Shown here in pieces: positions 1 through 8,600 of a stretch of DNA of 64,000 nucleotides (within the stretch, counting starts at the first letter, position 1; each line of letters begins with the position of its first letter). A program made the position numbers and the translations under genes. The notes below the pieces were generated by a model. That model saw only the letters and a list, made by a program, of their open reading frames with translations, was not told where the DNA came from and made no database searches. Origin of the DNA: Streptomyces uncialis (GTDB lineage Bacteria > Actinomycetota > Actinomycetes > Streptomycetales > Streptomycetaceae); the NCBI RefSeq assembly GCF_036250755.1, contig NZ_CP109583.1:1116001-1180000 (forward strand). The letters run 5' to 3'.

Positions 1-1610
1 CCGTCGCCGCCGCTCTGCGGGGCCGTGGTCGCGGACGGGGGCGTCGGCTTCGGGGGCGCCGTCGGGCCGGGTTTCGGGGTCGGCTTCGCGTGCGGCCCCG
101 GGGTCGGCTTCGGGCCCTTCGCCGCTCCGGACTTCGCCGGTGCCTTGGTCGCCGCCTTGGCCTGCGGCTTCGGCTTGGCCTTCGCCCTGAGGTCCTTGGG
201 GCCCTTGGAGTTCTTGGGGTCCTTGGCGGCGGACGCGGCGGCCTTCGGCCGTCTCAGCACCGCCACCGGGTCGCCGACCCGTACGGTCCCCCCGGCCACC
301 GGGCCGGTCTCCCGCAGTTCACCCGCCGCCGGGGAGACGACCCGCGCGCGCTGCCGCCCGTCGGTCACGGACAGAAGCGTCTCGCCCGCCGCTACCGTGT
401 CCCCCGGCCGCCTGTGCCAGCGGACCACCGTCACCCGGTCCGCCCGCGCCAGTTCCCCCGGTAACGCGGGCAGCGCCACCGGTACGATCCGGTCCGCGCT
501 CGCCCTCCTCGCGTACAGCGCGCCCATCGCGTCGGCGGCCTCGGCCAGCAGCGCCCCTCGCAACCGCTCGTCCACCGGGTCCGGGTCCACCACGGGTTCG
601 CCCACCGGGACCGGGTCGCGTCCCGGGTCGTCCACCGGAGCCCGGCCCGCACCCGGTCCGTCGACCTCGGCCCGGCCCGCACCCGGCTCGTCCGCCCTGG
701 CCCGGCCCACGACCGGCTCGTCCATGATCCAGGTCGCGGCCAGCGCACCCCGTTCCACGATCATCGTGGCGATCCGATCGGGGTTGCGGCGCGCGGCGGG
801 GGTGTACGACTCCGTCGCCGCCGCGAACCGCTCCAGCAGTTGGGCCGCCGTGGGCCGTTGCGCCGGGTCCTTGAGCAGGCACGGCACCAGCAGGTCTGCG
901 AGCGTGGGCGGGACATCGGTCAGGTCGGGTTCTTCGTGGATGAGGCGGTGCAGGACGGCGAACGTCGTACCGCCGCCGAACGGGGCGCGTCCGGTCACGG
1001 CGTGGACCAGCAGGCTCGCCAGGCTGAACACATCGGACTCCGTGCCCGCTTCACCGTCCGTGACCTGTTCCGGCGACATGAACGCGGGGGTGCCGATCAC
1101 GCCTTGCGCGGTGAGGCGGGTGGCCGCGTCGAGGGCCCGGGCGATCCCGAAGTCGATGATGCGGGGGCCGTCCTCGGCGAAGATGACGTTCCCGGGCTTG
1201 AGGTCGCGGTGGACCAGGCCGTGGGAGTGGATCGCGGTGAGCCCCTCGGCGAGTCCGGCGCCGAGCGCGGCCACCGTCCCGACCGGCAACGGCCCATGGG
1301 CGTCCACCGCCTCCTGCAACGACGGTCCGGGTACGTACGCCGTCGCCAGCCACGGCGCGTCGGCCGTCGTGTCGGCGTCGACCACCATCGCCGTGTAGAA
1401 GCCGCCGACCTGCCGCGCCGCCGCCACCTCGACGGCGAACCGGCGCCGGAACTCCGGGTCCTTCGCGAGATGCGGCCGTACGACCTTGACGGCGACCAGC
1501 CGCCCGCCCCGCGAGCGACCCAGATACACATCCCCCATGCCCCCGCCGCCCAGTTGTCCCAGCAGGACGTACGGGCCTATCCGGGAGTCCGACCACAGCG
1601 CTTCGGGCAT
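1..1610 (-). CDS. Ser/Thr protein kinase with a C-terminal lipoyl-like domain (partial, runs off the left edge)
   Basis: The ATG at 1610 opens a frame that stays open to base 1, so about 536 residues are visible and the C-terminus is missing. Residues about 12-270 form a bacterial eukaryotic-type kinase: glycine loop GQLGGGGMG, ATP lysine K42, catalytic HRDLKPGN (D136), and DFG (D153). It should phosphorylate Ser/Thr on partner proteins in the cytoplasm; substrates are unknown. An acidic, proline-rich linker with repeated DEPGAGRA-like units follows. Residues about 388-455 then read like a lipoyl/biotinyl-type beta barrel (VRWHRRPGDTVAAGE, later PAAGEL and RVGDPVAVL). The usual modified DK pair is replaced by DG, so I expect no lipoylation. 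After this comes a Lys/Pro/Ala-rich tail. No transmembrane helix lies in the visible part. The kinase call is firm; the lipoyl-like fold is inferred from sequence pattern. Confidence 0.9.
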   Translation of the reverse strand, partial: MPEALWSDSRIGPYVLLGQLGGGGMGDVYLGRSRGGRLVAVKVVRPHLAKDPEFRRRFAVEVAAARQVGGFYTAMVVDADTTADAPWLATAYVPGPSLQEAVDAHGPLPVGTVAALGAGLAEGLTAIHSHGLVHRDLKPGNVIFAEDGPRIIDFGIARALDAATRLTAQGVIGTPAFMSPEQVTDGEAGTESDVFSLASLLVHAVTGRAPFGGGTTFAVLHRLIHEEPDLTDVPPTLADLLVPCLLKDPAQRPTAAQLLERFAAATESYTPAARRNPDRIATMIVERGALAATWIMDEPVVGRARADEPGAGRAEVDGPGAGRAPVDDPGRDPVPVGEPVVDPDPVDERLRGALLAEAADAMGALYARRASADRIVPVALPALPGELARADRVTVVRWHRRPGDTVAAGETLLSVTDGRQRARVVSPAAGELRETGPVAGGTVRVGDPVAVLRRPKAAASAAKDPKNSKGPKDLRAKAKPKPQAKAATKAPAKSGAAKGPKPTPGPHAKPTPKPGPTAPPKPTPPSATTAPQSGGD

Positions 1611-1926
1611 GAGGGCAGTCTGATCGGTAGGGGCGGCCTCGGCACGCCCTTCCGGAAAACGGACCGGGTTCCTGGAACACGGTTTCGGCTTGCCGAACAC
1701 AGGTCGAGGGACACCCGGACGCGCGTCCGCCGGGGACCATCGCCATCCGTGGGCGGAGCCCGCCGGGCCCGCCGAGCCCGGCAGGTCCACGACCGCCGCT
1801 GTCCGCCGGTGGTCCGGGAGCCTCCGCCCCCGGGTCGGCCGGTCACCCGTCCCGTACCAGGGCCCCCGCCCCGGGCCCTGGATCGGTACGGCGCTTACGT
1901 CCGCGGCACCGCCCGGCCGCGTTCCG
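1611..1926. other. Intergenic region upstream of the kinase
   Basis: These 316 bases lie between the kinase start and the stop of the small gene at 1927-2118, both read leftwards. I see no convincing coding frame, strong hairpin or clear -10/-35 pair. It presumably holds the kinase promoter. Confidence 0.5.
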
Positions 1927-2118
1927 TCAGCCGAACGGGGAGAACGCGCGCTCCTCCCGCGCGGACTGCGAGCGTTGCAGTCCGCTCCAGTCCAGGGCGT
2001 CGCGTGCTACGCGCTGGGTGAGCTCAGCCGCCTTGCGGGACTCGGACACGACGTCGCCGCGTTCCTGGATCAATCGCTCGTAGATCGGTGAGTGGCCTGA
2101 TGTTTCCACGGTGTTCAT
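1927..2118 (-). CDS. Small conserved actinobacterial protein, 63 aa, function unknown
   Basis: The ATG at 2118 follows a good GGAGG site eight bases upstream, which decides the start. A longer in-frame extension upstream is only the translated 7-bp repeat. The product is hydrophilic, probably helical (YERLIQERGDVVSESRKAAE) and ends in REERAFSPFG. It has no signal peptide or membrane segment. It resembles short Streptomyces proteins of unknown function that I cannot name. It lies behind the kinase gene on the same strand with a 316-base gap, so co-transcription is uncertain. The gene is very likely real because codon use is typical and the ribosome binding site is strong. Confidence 0.65.
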   Translation of the reverse strand: MNTVETSGHSPIYERLIQERGDVVSESRKAAELTQRVARDALDWSGLQRSQSAREERAFSPFG

Positions 2119-2297
2119 AGGGATGATCCTCCCCCGTCCACCGGTGGCCTGTGAAGGCGGGCTGGTACGAGGTGCTCCGCCCGTCGTCCCCGGCCGCCCC
2201 GGTGGGGCGTGCCGACCCCGTGACCGCACGGCCGCCGGGCAGGCGTTTCCCGCCCGCCGCCTCCCGGTCCGGACGGGCACCCCGGTCGCCGCTCGCA

Positions 2298-2401
2298 TCG
2301 CGGGTCGCGGGTCGCGGGTCGCGGGTCGCGGGTCACGGGTCACGGGTCACGGGTCACGGGTCACGGGTCACGGGTCACGGGTCACGGGTCACGGGTCACG
2401 G
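2298..2401. repeat. 7-bp tandem repeat, 14 full copies plus a partial one
   Basis: Five copies of TCGCGGG (2298-2332) run without interruption into nine copies of TCACGGG (2333-2395) and a partial copy to 2401. The array fills much of the divergent intergenic region 2119-2457, between the small protein gene and the pirin gene, and ends 56 bases before the pirin start. The single-base switch from G to A in all later copies suggests slippage expansion of a variant unit. The array may vary in length between strains. No gene is needed to explain it, although it reads open in several frames. Confidence 0.95.
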
Positions 2402-2457
2402 TAAGCCCGGGCCGGGGCAGCGGTCGCGGTTCGACCGGCTCCGCTAGGTTGTCCGAC

Positions 2458-3423
2458 ATGAGCAATCTTGACCGCGCACCGGTGCCCGCGCTCTGCGGCG
2501 GGCGGGGCTTCGTCGTCGCCGAGCCCGTCCGCGAGCTGCTGAGCCCCCGCCGTGTGAAGCTCGGTGAGTCCACCGAGGTCCGCCGTCTGCTGCCGAACCT
2601 GGGCAGGCGCATGGTCGGCGCGTGGGCATTCGTCGATCATTACGGCCCCGACGACATCGCGGACGAGCCGGGTATGCAGGTTCCCCCGCACCCCCACATC
2701 GGTCTCCAGACCGTGAGCTGGCTGCACGAGGGCGAGGTGCTGCACCGGGACAGCACCGGCAGCCTCCAGACGATCCGGCCGCGTGAGCTGGGCCTGATGA
2801 CCTCCGGCCGGGCGATCGCCCACTCGGAGGAGTCCCCGAAGTCGCACGCCCGGTTCCTGCACGGCGCGCAGCTGTGGGTCGCGCTGCCGGACGGCGACCG
2901 CCATGTCGAGCCGCACTTCGAGCATCATGCGGTCCTCCCGACCGTCACGGCCCCGGGCCTGACCGCGACCGTGATCCTGGGCGACCTCGACGGCTCCCGC
3001 TCCCCGGGCACGGTGTACACCCCGATCGTGGGCGCGGATCTCGCCCTGACCCGGGGCGCCGATGTCCGGCTCCCGCTGGAGCCGGACTTCGAGTACGCCG
3101 TCCTGTCGATGTCCGGTGAGGCGAGCGTGGACGGGGTTCCGGTGCTGCCGGGCTCGATGCTGTACCTGGGCTGCGGCCGCACGGAGCTCCCCCTGCGCGC
3201 CGGGTCCGACGCGGGCCTGATGCTCCTCGGCGGCGAGCCGTTCGCCGAGGAGCTGGTCATGTGGTGGAACTTCGTCGCACGGACCAACGAGGAGATCGTC
3301 CAGGCGCGCTCGGACTGGATGAACGGCGACAGCTTCGGTGAGGTGAAGGGGTACGACGGGGGGCCGCTGGCCGCTCCGGAGCTGCCGCCGGGGCCGCTGA
3401 AGAAGCGTGGGCGCGTGCGCTGA
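2458..3423 (+). CDS. Pirin family protein (cupin, Fe-binding)
   Basis: This 321-residue product is a complete pirin-type bicupin. The iron ligands expected in the N-terminal cupin are present: H78 and H80 in PHPHIG, then H122 and E124 in AHSE. Pirins are cytoplasmic non-haem iron proteins. Some are quercetin dioxygenases and others act as redox-linked regulators, and sequence alone does not say which applies here. The ATG at 2458 was chosen because the in-frame TTG nine bases upstream lacks a better ribosome site; an AGG lies about nine bases before the ATG. It stands alone on the plus strand, converging with the gene at 3453-3929. The 7-bp tandem repeat sits directly in its promoter region. 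Confidence 0.93.
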   Translation: MSNLDRAPVPALCGGRGFVVAEPVRELLSPRRVKLGESTEVRRLLPNLGRRMVGAWAFVDHYGPDDIADEPGMQVPPHPHIGLQTVSWLHEGEVLHRDSTGSLQTIRPRELGLMTSGRAIAHSEESPKSHARFLHGAQLWVALPDGDRHVEPHFEHHAVLPTVTAPGLTATVILGDLDGSRSPGTVYTPIVGADLALTRGADVRLPLEPDFEYAVLSMSGEASVDGVPVLPGSMLYLGCGRTELPLRAGSDAGLMLLGGEPFAEELVMWWNFVARTNEEIVQARSDWMNGDSFGEVKGYDGGPLAAPELPPGPLKKRGRVR

Positions 3424-3452
3424 ACCGGGGTCATGGCCCCGCTCCGGCGCCG

Positions 3453-3929
3453 TTACGACGCCCGGCGCGGGCTCCCTTCGCCGCCGCCCAGGTACGCGGG
3501 GTCGCTCCGGCGGCGGCGCCCGTGGATCTGGAGGTACAGCAGGGCCACGGATTCCTCCGCTCCGTGGTCGAAGCGCTTCAGGATCTTGCCGAGCGGGTTC
3601 CAGAGCCGGCCGTCGGGCATCCGGACGCCCAGCGGCTGGCCGAACACCTCGCGCTGGTCGCGGTCCAGTTCGACCCAGACCGCGCCTGCCTTCCGGACCA
3701 GGACTTCCCCCGCGTACGCGCCGAACCCGAAGAGCGCCTCCAGCGGGCGGGCTCCCGCCCCTCCCGCACCACCTCTCCGGAGGCCGTCCACCACGAGATC
3801 CACGACGCGCAGACTGCCGACCGAGTAGTCGAGGGGTAATCGCGCCCGTGCGTTGACGCGCTCGACGAACTCCGCCACGTAGTGCCGCATCTGGGACGCG
3901 GCGGGTACCGGATCGACAGCCGGACGCAT
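3453..3929 (-). CDS. Conserved hypothetical protein, 158 aa
   Basis: The reading frame has typical Streptomyces codon use, and a purine-rich ribosome site (GAGAAGGTGAG) precedes overlapping GTG and ATG starts at 3932 and 3929. The ATG is preferred. The protein is soluble, with an N-terminal helical part and a beta-rich middle ending in WVELD, RMPDGRLWNPLGK and a C-terminal Arg-rich tail. I do not recognise the family. It converges with the pirin gene, leaving 29 bases, and is divergent from the ECF sigma factor across 273 bases. Nothing in the sequence indicates export or a catalytic motif. Confidence 0.65.
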   Translation of the reverse strand: MRPAVDPVPAASQMRHYVAEFVERVNARARLPLDYSVGSLRVVDLVVDGLRRGGAGGAGARPLEALFGFGAYAGEVLVRKAGAVWVELDRDQREVFGQPLGVRMPDGRLWNPLGKILKRFDHGAEESVALLYLQIHGRRRRSDPAYLGGGEGSPRRAS

Positions 3930-4004
3930 CACGACTCACCTTCTCCATCGGGACCGGGCCGGGGAACCGACCCGTAGAACCAAGCGGAAGGAGGCTGCCT
4001 GGCG

Positions 4005-4015
4005 TCACGGCGTGA
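4005..4015. promoter_or_regulatory. Short perfect inverted repeat in the hypothetical/sigma-factor divergent region
   Basis: TCACGGCGTGA is a 5-1-5 palindrome. Its surroundings also contain CGTGATTGCG and GCGTGATGAC, so the motif CGTGAT occurs twice within 30 bases. It lies between the divergent genes starting at 3929 and 4203 and could be an operator for either. This is inference from position and symmetry only. Confidence 0.35.
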
Positions 4016-4202
4016 TTGCGCCGCGATTGCGTGATGACCCCGGTGGGGAGGAAGCATCCGGCACATGCGGCACCCCACGTCCCGCCCGTGATGCGGGCCA
4101 CCGACCCGGCCGGCCTTCAGCCCACGGCACCCGTCGCTCCGCGTGCGACCGGTACGCGGAGCGGCGGCGGGACGGAGGCGCCGCTCGGAGGAGGGGAACC
4201 GG

Positions 4203-4946
4203 ATGAGCGCACGGAGCCGCGGGCAGGGCGCCGCCGCGGGCGAGAAGGAACTCGGAAGAGCGATCGTCAGGGCGCAACAGGGGGACGAGCGGGCGTTCGC
4301 CGCGGCGTACGCACTCGTACAGCCGTCCCTGCTGAGCTATCTGTACGGACTGGTCGGGTCGGACGCGGAGGACGTGGCCTCCGACGCCTGGCTGGAGATC
4401 GCGCGCGATCTGGACCGGTTCAGCGGCCACGGGGCGGGCTTCCGCGCCTGGGCCACCAGCATCGCGCGGAACAGGGCGGTCGACCATCTGCGCCGCCAGC
4501 GGAGCAGACCCCGCGCCACGCTGCTGAACGAGGACATGCACGAACGGCCGAACGGTCAGGACACCGCCCGGGAGGCTCTGGAGAGCATCTCCACGCAGCG
4601 CGTCCTCTCCTTGATAGCGCTGTTGCCCGGCCGTCAGGCGCAGGCCGTACTGCTCCGTACGGTCATGGGCCTGGACGGGGTGACGGCGGCCCGGATGCTG
4701 GGTCGCCGCCCCGGCGCGGTGCGATCGGCCGCGCACCGGGGTCTGACCCGGCTGGGCCGCCGGCTCGACCCGGGCGGCCAGGGGCCGGCCGGGCGCCGCG
4801 GCCCGGACCGGGAGCGCCGCGTGGGCGCCGGGCCCTGGGGAGGGGGCTCCACGGCGTGGGCCGCGCGAGGGACGTCCGGTACGGCGGGGCCCGCGGCCTC
4901 CGGTGGCGCGGGCCCGGGCGTTCCGGGCGGGGCCAGGAGACCCTGA
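4203..4946 (+). CDS. RNA polymerase ECF-type sigma factor
   Basis: The product has 247 residues. Region 2 (about residues 25-95) shows the pattern DAEDVASDAWLEIARDL and a WATSIARNRAVDHLRR segment that contacts the -10 element and core polymerase. Region 4 (about 130-185) reads LLPGRQAQAVLLRTVMGL and ends in a helix-turn-helix, AARMLGRRPGAVRSAAHRG. About 60 further residues form a Gly/Pro/Arg-rich tail that is likely disordered and is unusual in length. The ATG at 4203 is preceded by GGAGGAGGGG. No anti-sigma factor gene follows, since the next gene converges from the other strand. The signal and regulon are therefore unknown. Confidence 0.88.
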   Translation: MSARSRGQGAAAGEKELGRAIVRAQQGDERAFAAAYALVQPSLLSYLYGLVGSDAEDVASDAWLEIARDLDRFSGHGAGFRAWATSIARNRAVDHLRRQRSRPRATLLNEDMHERPNGQDTAREALESISTQRVLSLIALLPGRQAQAVLLRTVMGLDGVTAARMLGRRPGAVRSAAHRGLTRLGRRLDPGGQGPAGRRGPDRERRVGAGPWGGGSTAWAARGTSGTAGPAASGGAGPGVPGGARRP

Positions 4947-5041
4947 GCGGGCCCCCGCGCGAGATACGGGGGTGCGTGGCGTTCGAGCGGTGGCATCACC
5001 TGGTGCTCCCCGGTGCGCCGCGCACTTCGACAGGAACGGAA

Positions 5042-5077
5042 GCGGGTGCCCCGGCGCACAAGCGCCGGGGCACCCGC
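5042..5077. terminator. Strong bidirectional hairpin terminator
   Basis: A perfect 16-bp stem (GCGGGTGCCCCGGCGC and its complement) encloses the 4-base loop ACAA. It lies between the convergent sigma-factor and SUKH genes and can end transcription from both sides. There is no long T-run, as is usual in Streptomyces. Confidence 0.9.
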
Positions 5078-5101
5078 CCTCCTTGGCGTTTCAGCGGACC
5101 G

Positions 5102-5650
5102 TCAGAAGTCCTCGTCCGCGGCACTCACGAACTCGGCCTCGCTCAGTCCCCACAGCGAAGTGTCCCGCAGGGGGCATTCGTCGAAGTCCGCCCGAAGGGT
5201 CCGGTGGAGGAACTCCACCATTCCGACGTCATATCGGGACCACTTTCCGGTACCGCGGTCCCAGACCACGACGGGCCACTCGTCCGGATTGTCGGCCGAT
5301 GCGTCCCAGCACAGGATATCGGCGGCGGAGTCGACTCCCCAGGCGATCAGAAGGGGCTCGGGAGGAACATCGAAGTTCCTGTCGGGCTCCATCCGCCAGG
5401 TGAGGCGCGCGGTCTTCGTCTCCGCCGAGAAACCGTCGCCGACCTGCTGCTCGTCCCAGGGCTGCGGTTCCAGGATCTCCAGGAAGTCCTCGACGGCACC
5501 GGGGCCGTAAACCTCCATGAACTGCCGGAAATCCGAAGGGAAGGAGGAACTCAGGCCCCATGAAGCGGAGATCAGGTCCCAATTGATTCCCTCGGGGGAT
5601 TCCCCCTCGGGTGCGGGGAGCAACGAGCGGAGACTCTCCAGATGTGTCAC
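5102..5650 (-). CDS. SUKH (SMI1/KNR4-like) immunity protein for the adjacent Rhs toxin
   Basis: The 182-residue acidic protein has the SMI1/KNR4 pattern: an N-terminal helical part with FPSDFRQFMEVYGPG, a beta-rich centre, and WPVVVWDRGTGKWSRYD. SUKH proteins commonly serve as immunity proteins that bind and neutralise nuclease toxins. The GTG start at 5650 overlaps the TGA stop of the Rhs gene by four bases (GTGA), so translation is probably coupled and immunity is made with every toxin. Position, size and family together make the immunity role likely. Binding to the nuclease domain encoded at about 5650-6480 is inference. It is the last gene of the unit, followed by the strong hairpin at 5042-5077. 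Confidence 0.85.
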   Translation of the reverse strand: MTHLESLRSLLPAPEGESPEGINWDLISASWGLSSSFPSDFRQFMEVYGPGAVEDFLEILEPQPWDEQQVGDGFSAETKTARLTWRMEPDRNFDVPPEPLLIAWGVDSAADILCWDASADNPDEWPVVVWDRGTGKWSRYDVGMVEFLHRTLRADFDECPLRDTSLWGLSEAEFVSAADEDF

Positions 5651-8600
5651 TTCATCCCTCCGACTGGCACGGCATCACCGGTTTCGGGATCATTGTATGT
5701 GCCCAGGTTTCTCCCGTTGATGAGTTCATTGGTGACGGTGGCCTGGAACATCAGCCCCGTGACTCCATTGGCGTTCGTTCCTATGGCCTGCATATGGAAC
5801 GACTCCGCCACGGTCCGACTCCCCTTGTACTGGGGTGTGACCTTGTAGTACACCGTCATGCCCGCCTCCAGGGCCTGCTGCACCTCCCTCTCGTACTGGC
5901 GCATGTTCTGGGAGCCCTGGGTCGAGCCGTCCTGCCAGGTGTTGGCGCCGCGTGAGCAGGTGGCGATGTTCTTCAGGTCGGTGCCCGAACCGCTGAGCTT
6001 GTCCCCCAGCAGATGGCAGGCGTTGATGTTCGTCCTCATGCTCAGATTGTGGAACGCGGCTGTCCGCCTCGCCCAGTCGTACCCGGGCGGCTTGACCTCC
6101 TTGACCTTGGGTGCACTCCCTCGGGACTTGTTGTCCTCCACATATTTCTGGGTCAGGCAGGCTTCCATCCCGGTGGCCCGTCCGCCGTTCGCCTTGTCCG
6201 TCTCGCCGAGATTGAGCCAGCCGCCCGAGCCGGCGTCGCAGCCGCCGGGACCACGGGGCGAGAAGGGTTTCGGTGTCACCGCGTCGAAGAGCCGGTCGAT
6301 CGCGGTGTCCACCGGGTTCTCGTAGCCGAAGACCCAGCTTCCGGCCTCGATCCCCAGACCCACGGGGGTGCGCTTGGTTCCGAACTTGGCTGCCTTGCGG
6401 CCCCAGTCCCTCGCGGTGTCCAGGAATTGGTCGAAACCGAAGTCATGGCCGTCGAGTTCGACGAAGGTCGTCGGATTGCCGCCGGTGAAGGCGTAGCGGC
6501 TGCCTGTGTAGGGGTCGGACCCCAGGTTCATGTCCGCCAGGGCCCCGTTGTACATGTCCCGGCTGGTGAACCTGTTCAGACCCGGGTTGTAGTCACGGAA
6601 GCCCATGTCGTACGTCCCCGTCGAGGCGTCCCAGCGCTTCGCGTTGTACCGGTAGGGGTTGTACGCCTCCTGTGCCGGGTTGGCGGCGTCCGGCCGGTCT
6701 ATTCCGGTGAAGTCCTGGACGTCGTCGGAACCGTAGGCGGTGTATCCGTAGGTGGCCTTGGAGTTGCCGTTCCCGTCGGTGAGGATCTCCACGTCCGTGT
6801 GGCTGTTGTAGCCGTAGTAGCCGTCCTCGGTGGTGCCGTCGGTGTTGTGCTTCACCTGCGACAGCCGTTCACCCCAGGGGCTGTACTGGTAGGACTTGCG
6901 GAGCGCTCCCGCGACCTCCTCGTTGAGCACCTCGTCGGCCAGACCGAGGTAGGTGAAGTCGGTGGTCCTGGAGCCTTCCGTCTTCGAGGCCGTGCGGTCG
7001 AGCGGGTCGAAGGAGTACGCGGTGGTCTCCATCGTTCCGGCCTGGTTCCGCTTCTGCGACTGGACGACATGGTCGAAGCCGTCGTAGACGCTGCGTTCGA
7101 CGACCTGGCCGCCCCGGGTGACGGTGCCCTGCCGGCCGAAGGGGTCGTAGGCGTAGACCGAGGTGCTGCCCGCGGAGGTGGCGGAGACGAGCCGGTTGCG
7201 GTCGTAGGCGAAGGTCGTGGACGCGCCCTTGACCGTCTGGCTGACGACGTTCGCGTTGTCGTCGTGCACATAGACGTCGGTGCTCGCCGCGTGGCCGGTC
7301 CGCGTCGAACGGGTCAGCCGGTCGGCCGGGTCGTAGGTGTAGTCCGTGGTGGATTCCAGGTAGGACGTGTGGGCCTCGGCGTTCATCTTCTTCGCCACGT
7401 CCCGCGCCTTGTTGCCGTTGGCGTCGTAGCCGTAGGTGTGCGAGGCGACGAGGGTGCCGTTGGCCTTCTTCTCGGTCTGGCCGCTGACGGAACCGTTGAG
7501 GTGGTAGGTGCGGTCGACCGTGTTCTGGTTGGCCTTGGTCTCCTTGAGCTTGAGCCCTCGGGCCGTGTAGGTGTACGAGGACAGCTTCGGCGCGGTGTCC
7601 GCGGCGGAGCGGCCCACCGAGACGGTCGACACCAGATCCCGCAGATCGTAGGTGTAGGCGGAGTGCTGGTCGGGATGGCTGACGGTGACGGGGCGGCCGT
7701 TGGCGTCGTACGTGTACGCCGTCGACTTCCGCTCCTGGCCCGCGAGCGCCTCGGTCACCTTCGACACCCTGTTCAGGGAGTTGTAGACCACGGTGTAGGC
7801 GTCGACCTTGGTGCCGGTCGAGGTGTCGTCGATCGACGTCATGTTGCCGTTGACGTCGTAGGCGTACGCGAAGGAGCGCCTCTCGTCGTCCGTCTCACCC
7901 GCGGTGTCGCGGACCAGCTTCACGCCGTCGGCGACGACCGTGCCCGCGCTGTCGCGGAACAGCTGGAGCTTGGCCTGGTTGCCATGGGTCAGCGGGAACG
8001 AGCCGAGCGAGACCCAGGTCCCGGCACCCGTGGCCTGGTTCCGGGTGATGTCGGCCGTCGTACCGTCGGTCTTGGTGAAGGTGTACTTCGCGGTCGTGGC
8101 CGCCCCGCTGACCGGCGGGTACTTCACATAGGCGGTGTACGTGCCGCTCTTGGGGACGTCGAGGTTCCAGGTGAACGCCTCGGTGCCCGTCCCCGCCGCC
8201 TGCGTCTGGTGGTCGTAGCCGTGCTGGCCGGTGGCGGTGGCCTTCGGCCAGGTGCCTGTCGCGGAGGTGCTCTGCGTGTCGGAGTTGTCCACGACGACGA
8301 CCGCGCTGCCGACCGGCACTCCGTCGTCCGTCTTGGTCCTCAGCTTCCCGTCCGGGAAGAACGACCAGCCCATGGTCCGCGTCGCGGTGCCGTTGGCCGA
8401 GGTGATCGTCCGGGCGGTCTGCTGTCCCAGTTCGTTGTAGTCGTACGAGGTGGAGATGGACCAGGGATCGGTGGACTTCTTCGCCCAGCCGTTGTCGTAG
8501 TACTCGTGGTCGGTGTCGTTGCGGACCGTCTGCCCCTCCGACGGCGGCAGCGAGGTCCGCTTCACCCGGCCCACGGCGTCGTAGACGGTCTCCGTGTAGA

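Noticed and set aside
1051..1746. A 231-codon frame in the kinase region
   Set aside because: It is a shifted frame of the kinase. The true frame has the glycine loop, HRD and DFG motifs and stays open to the window edge.
2298..2401. CRISPR array
   Set aside because: The 7-bp units are contiguous with no spacers.
2389..4101. A 570-codon minus-strand frame across the pirin gene
   Set aside because: It is antisense to pirin and crosses a better-supported minus-strand gene in another frame, with an improbable Arg/Pro-rich translation.
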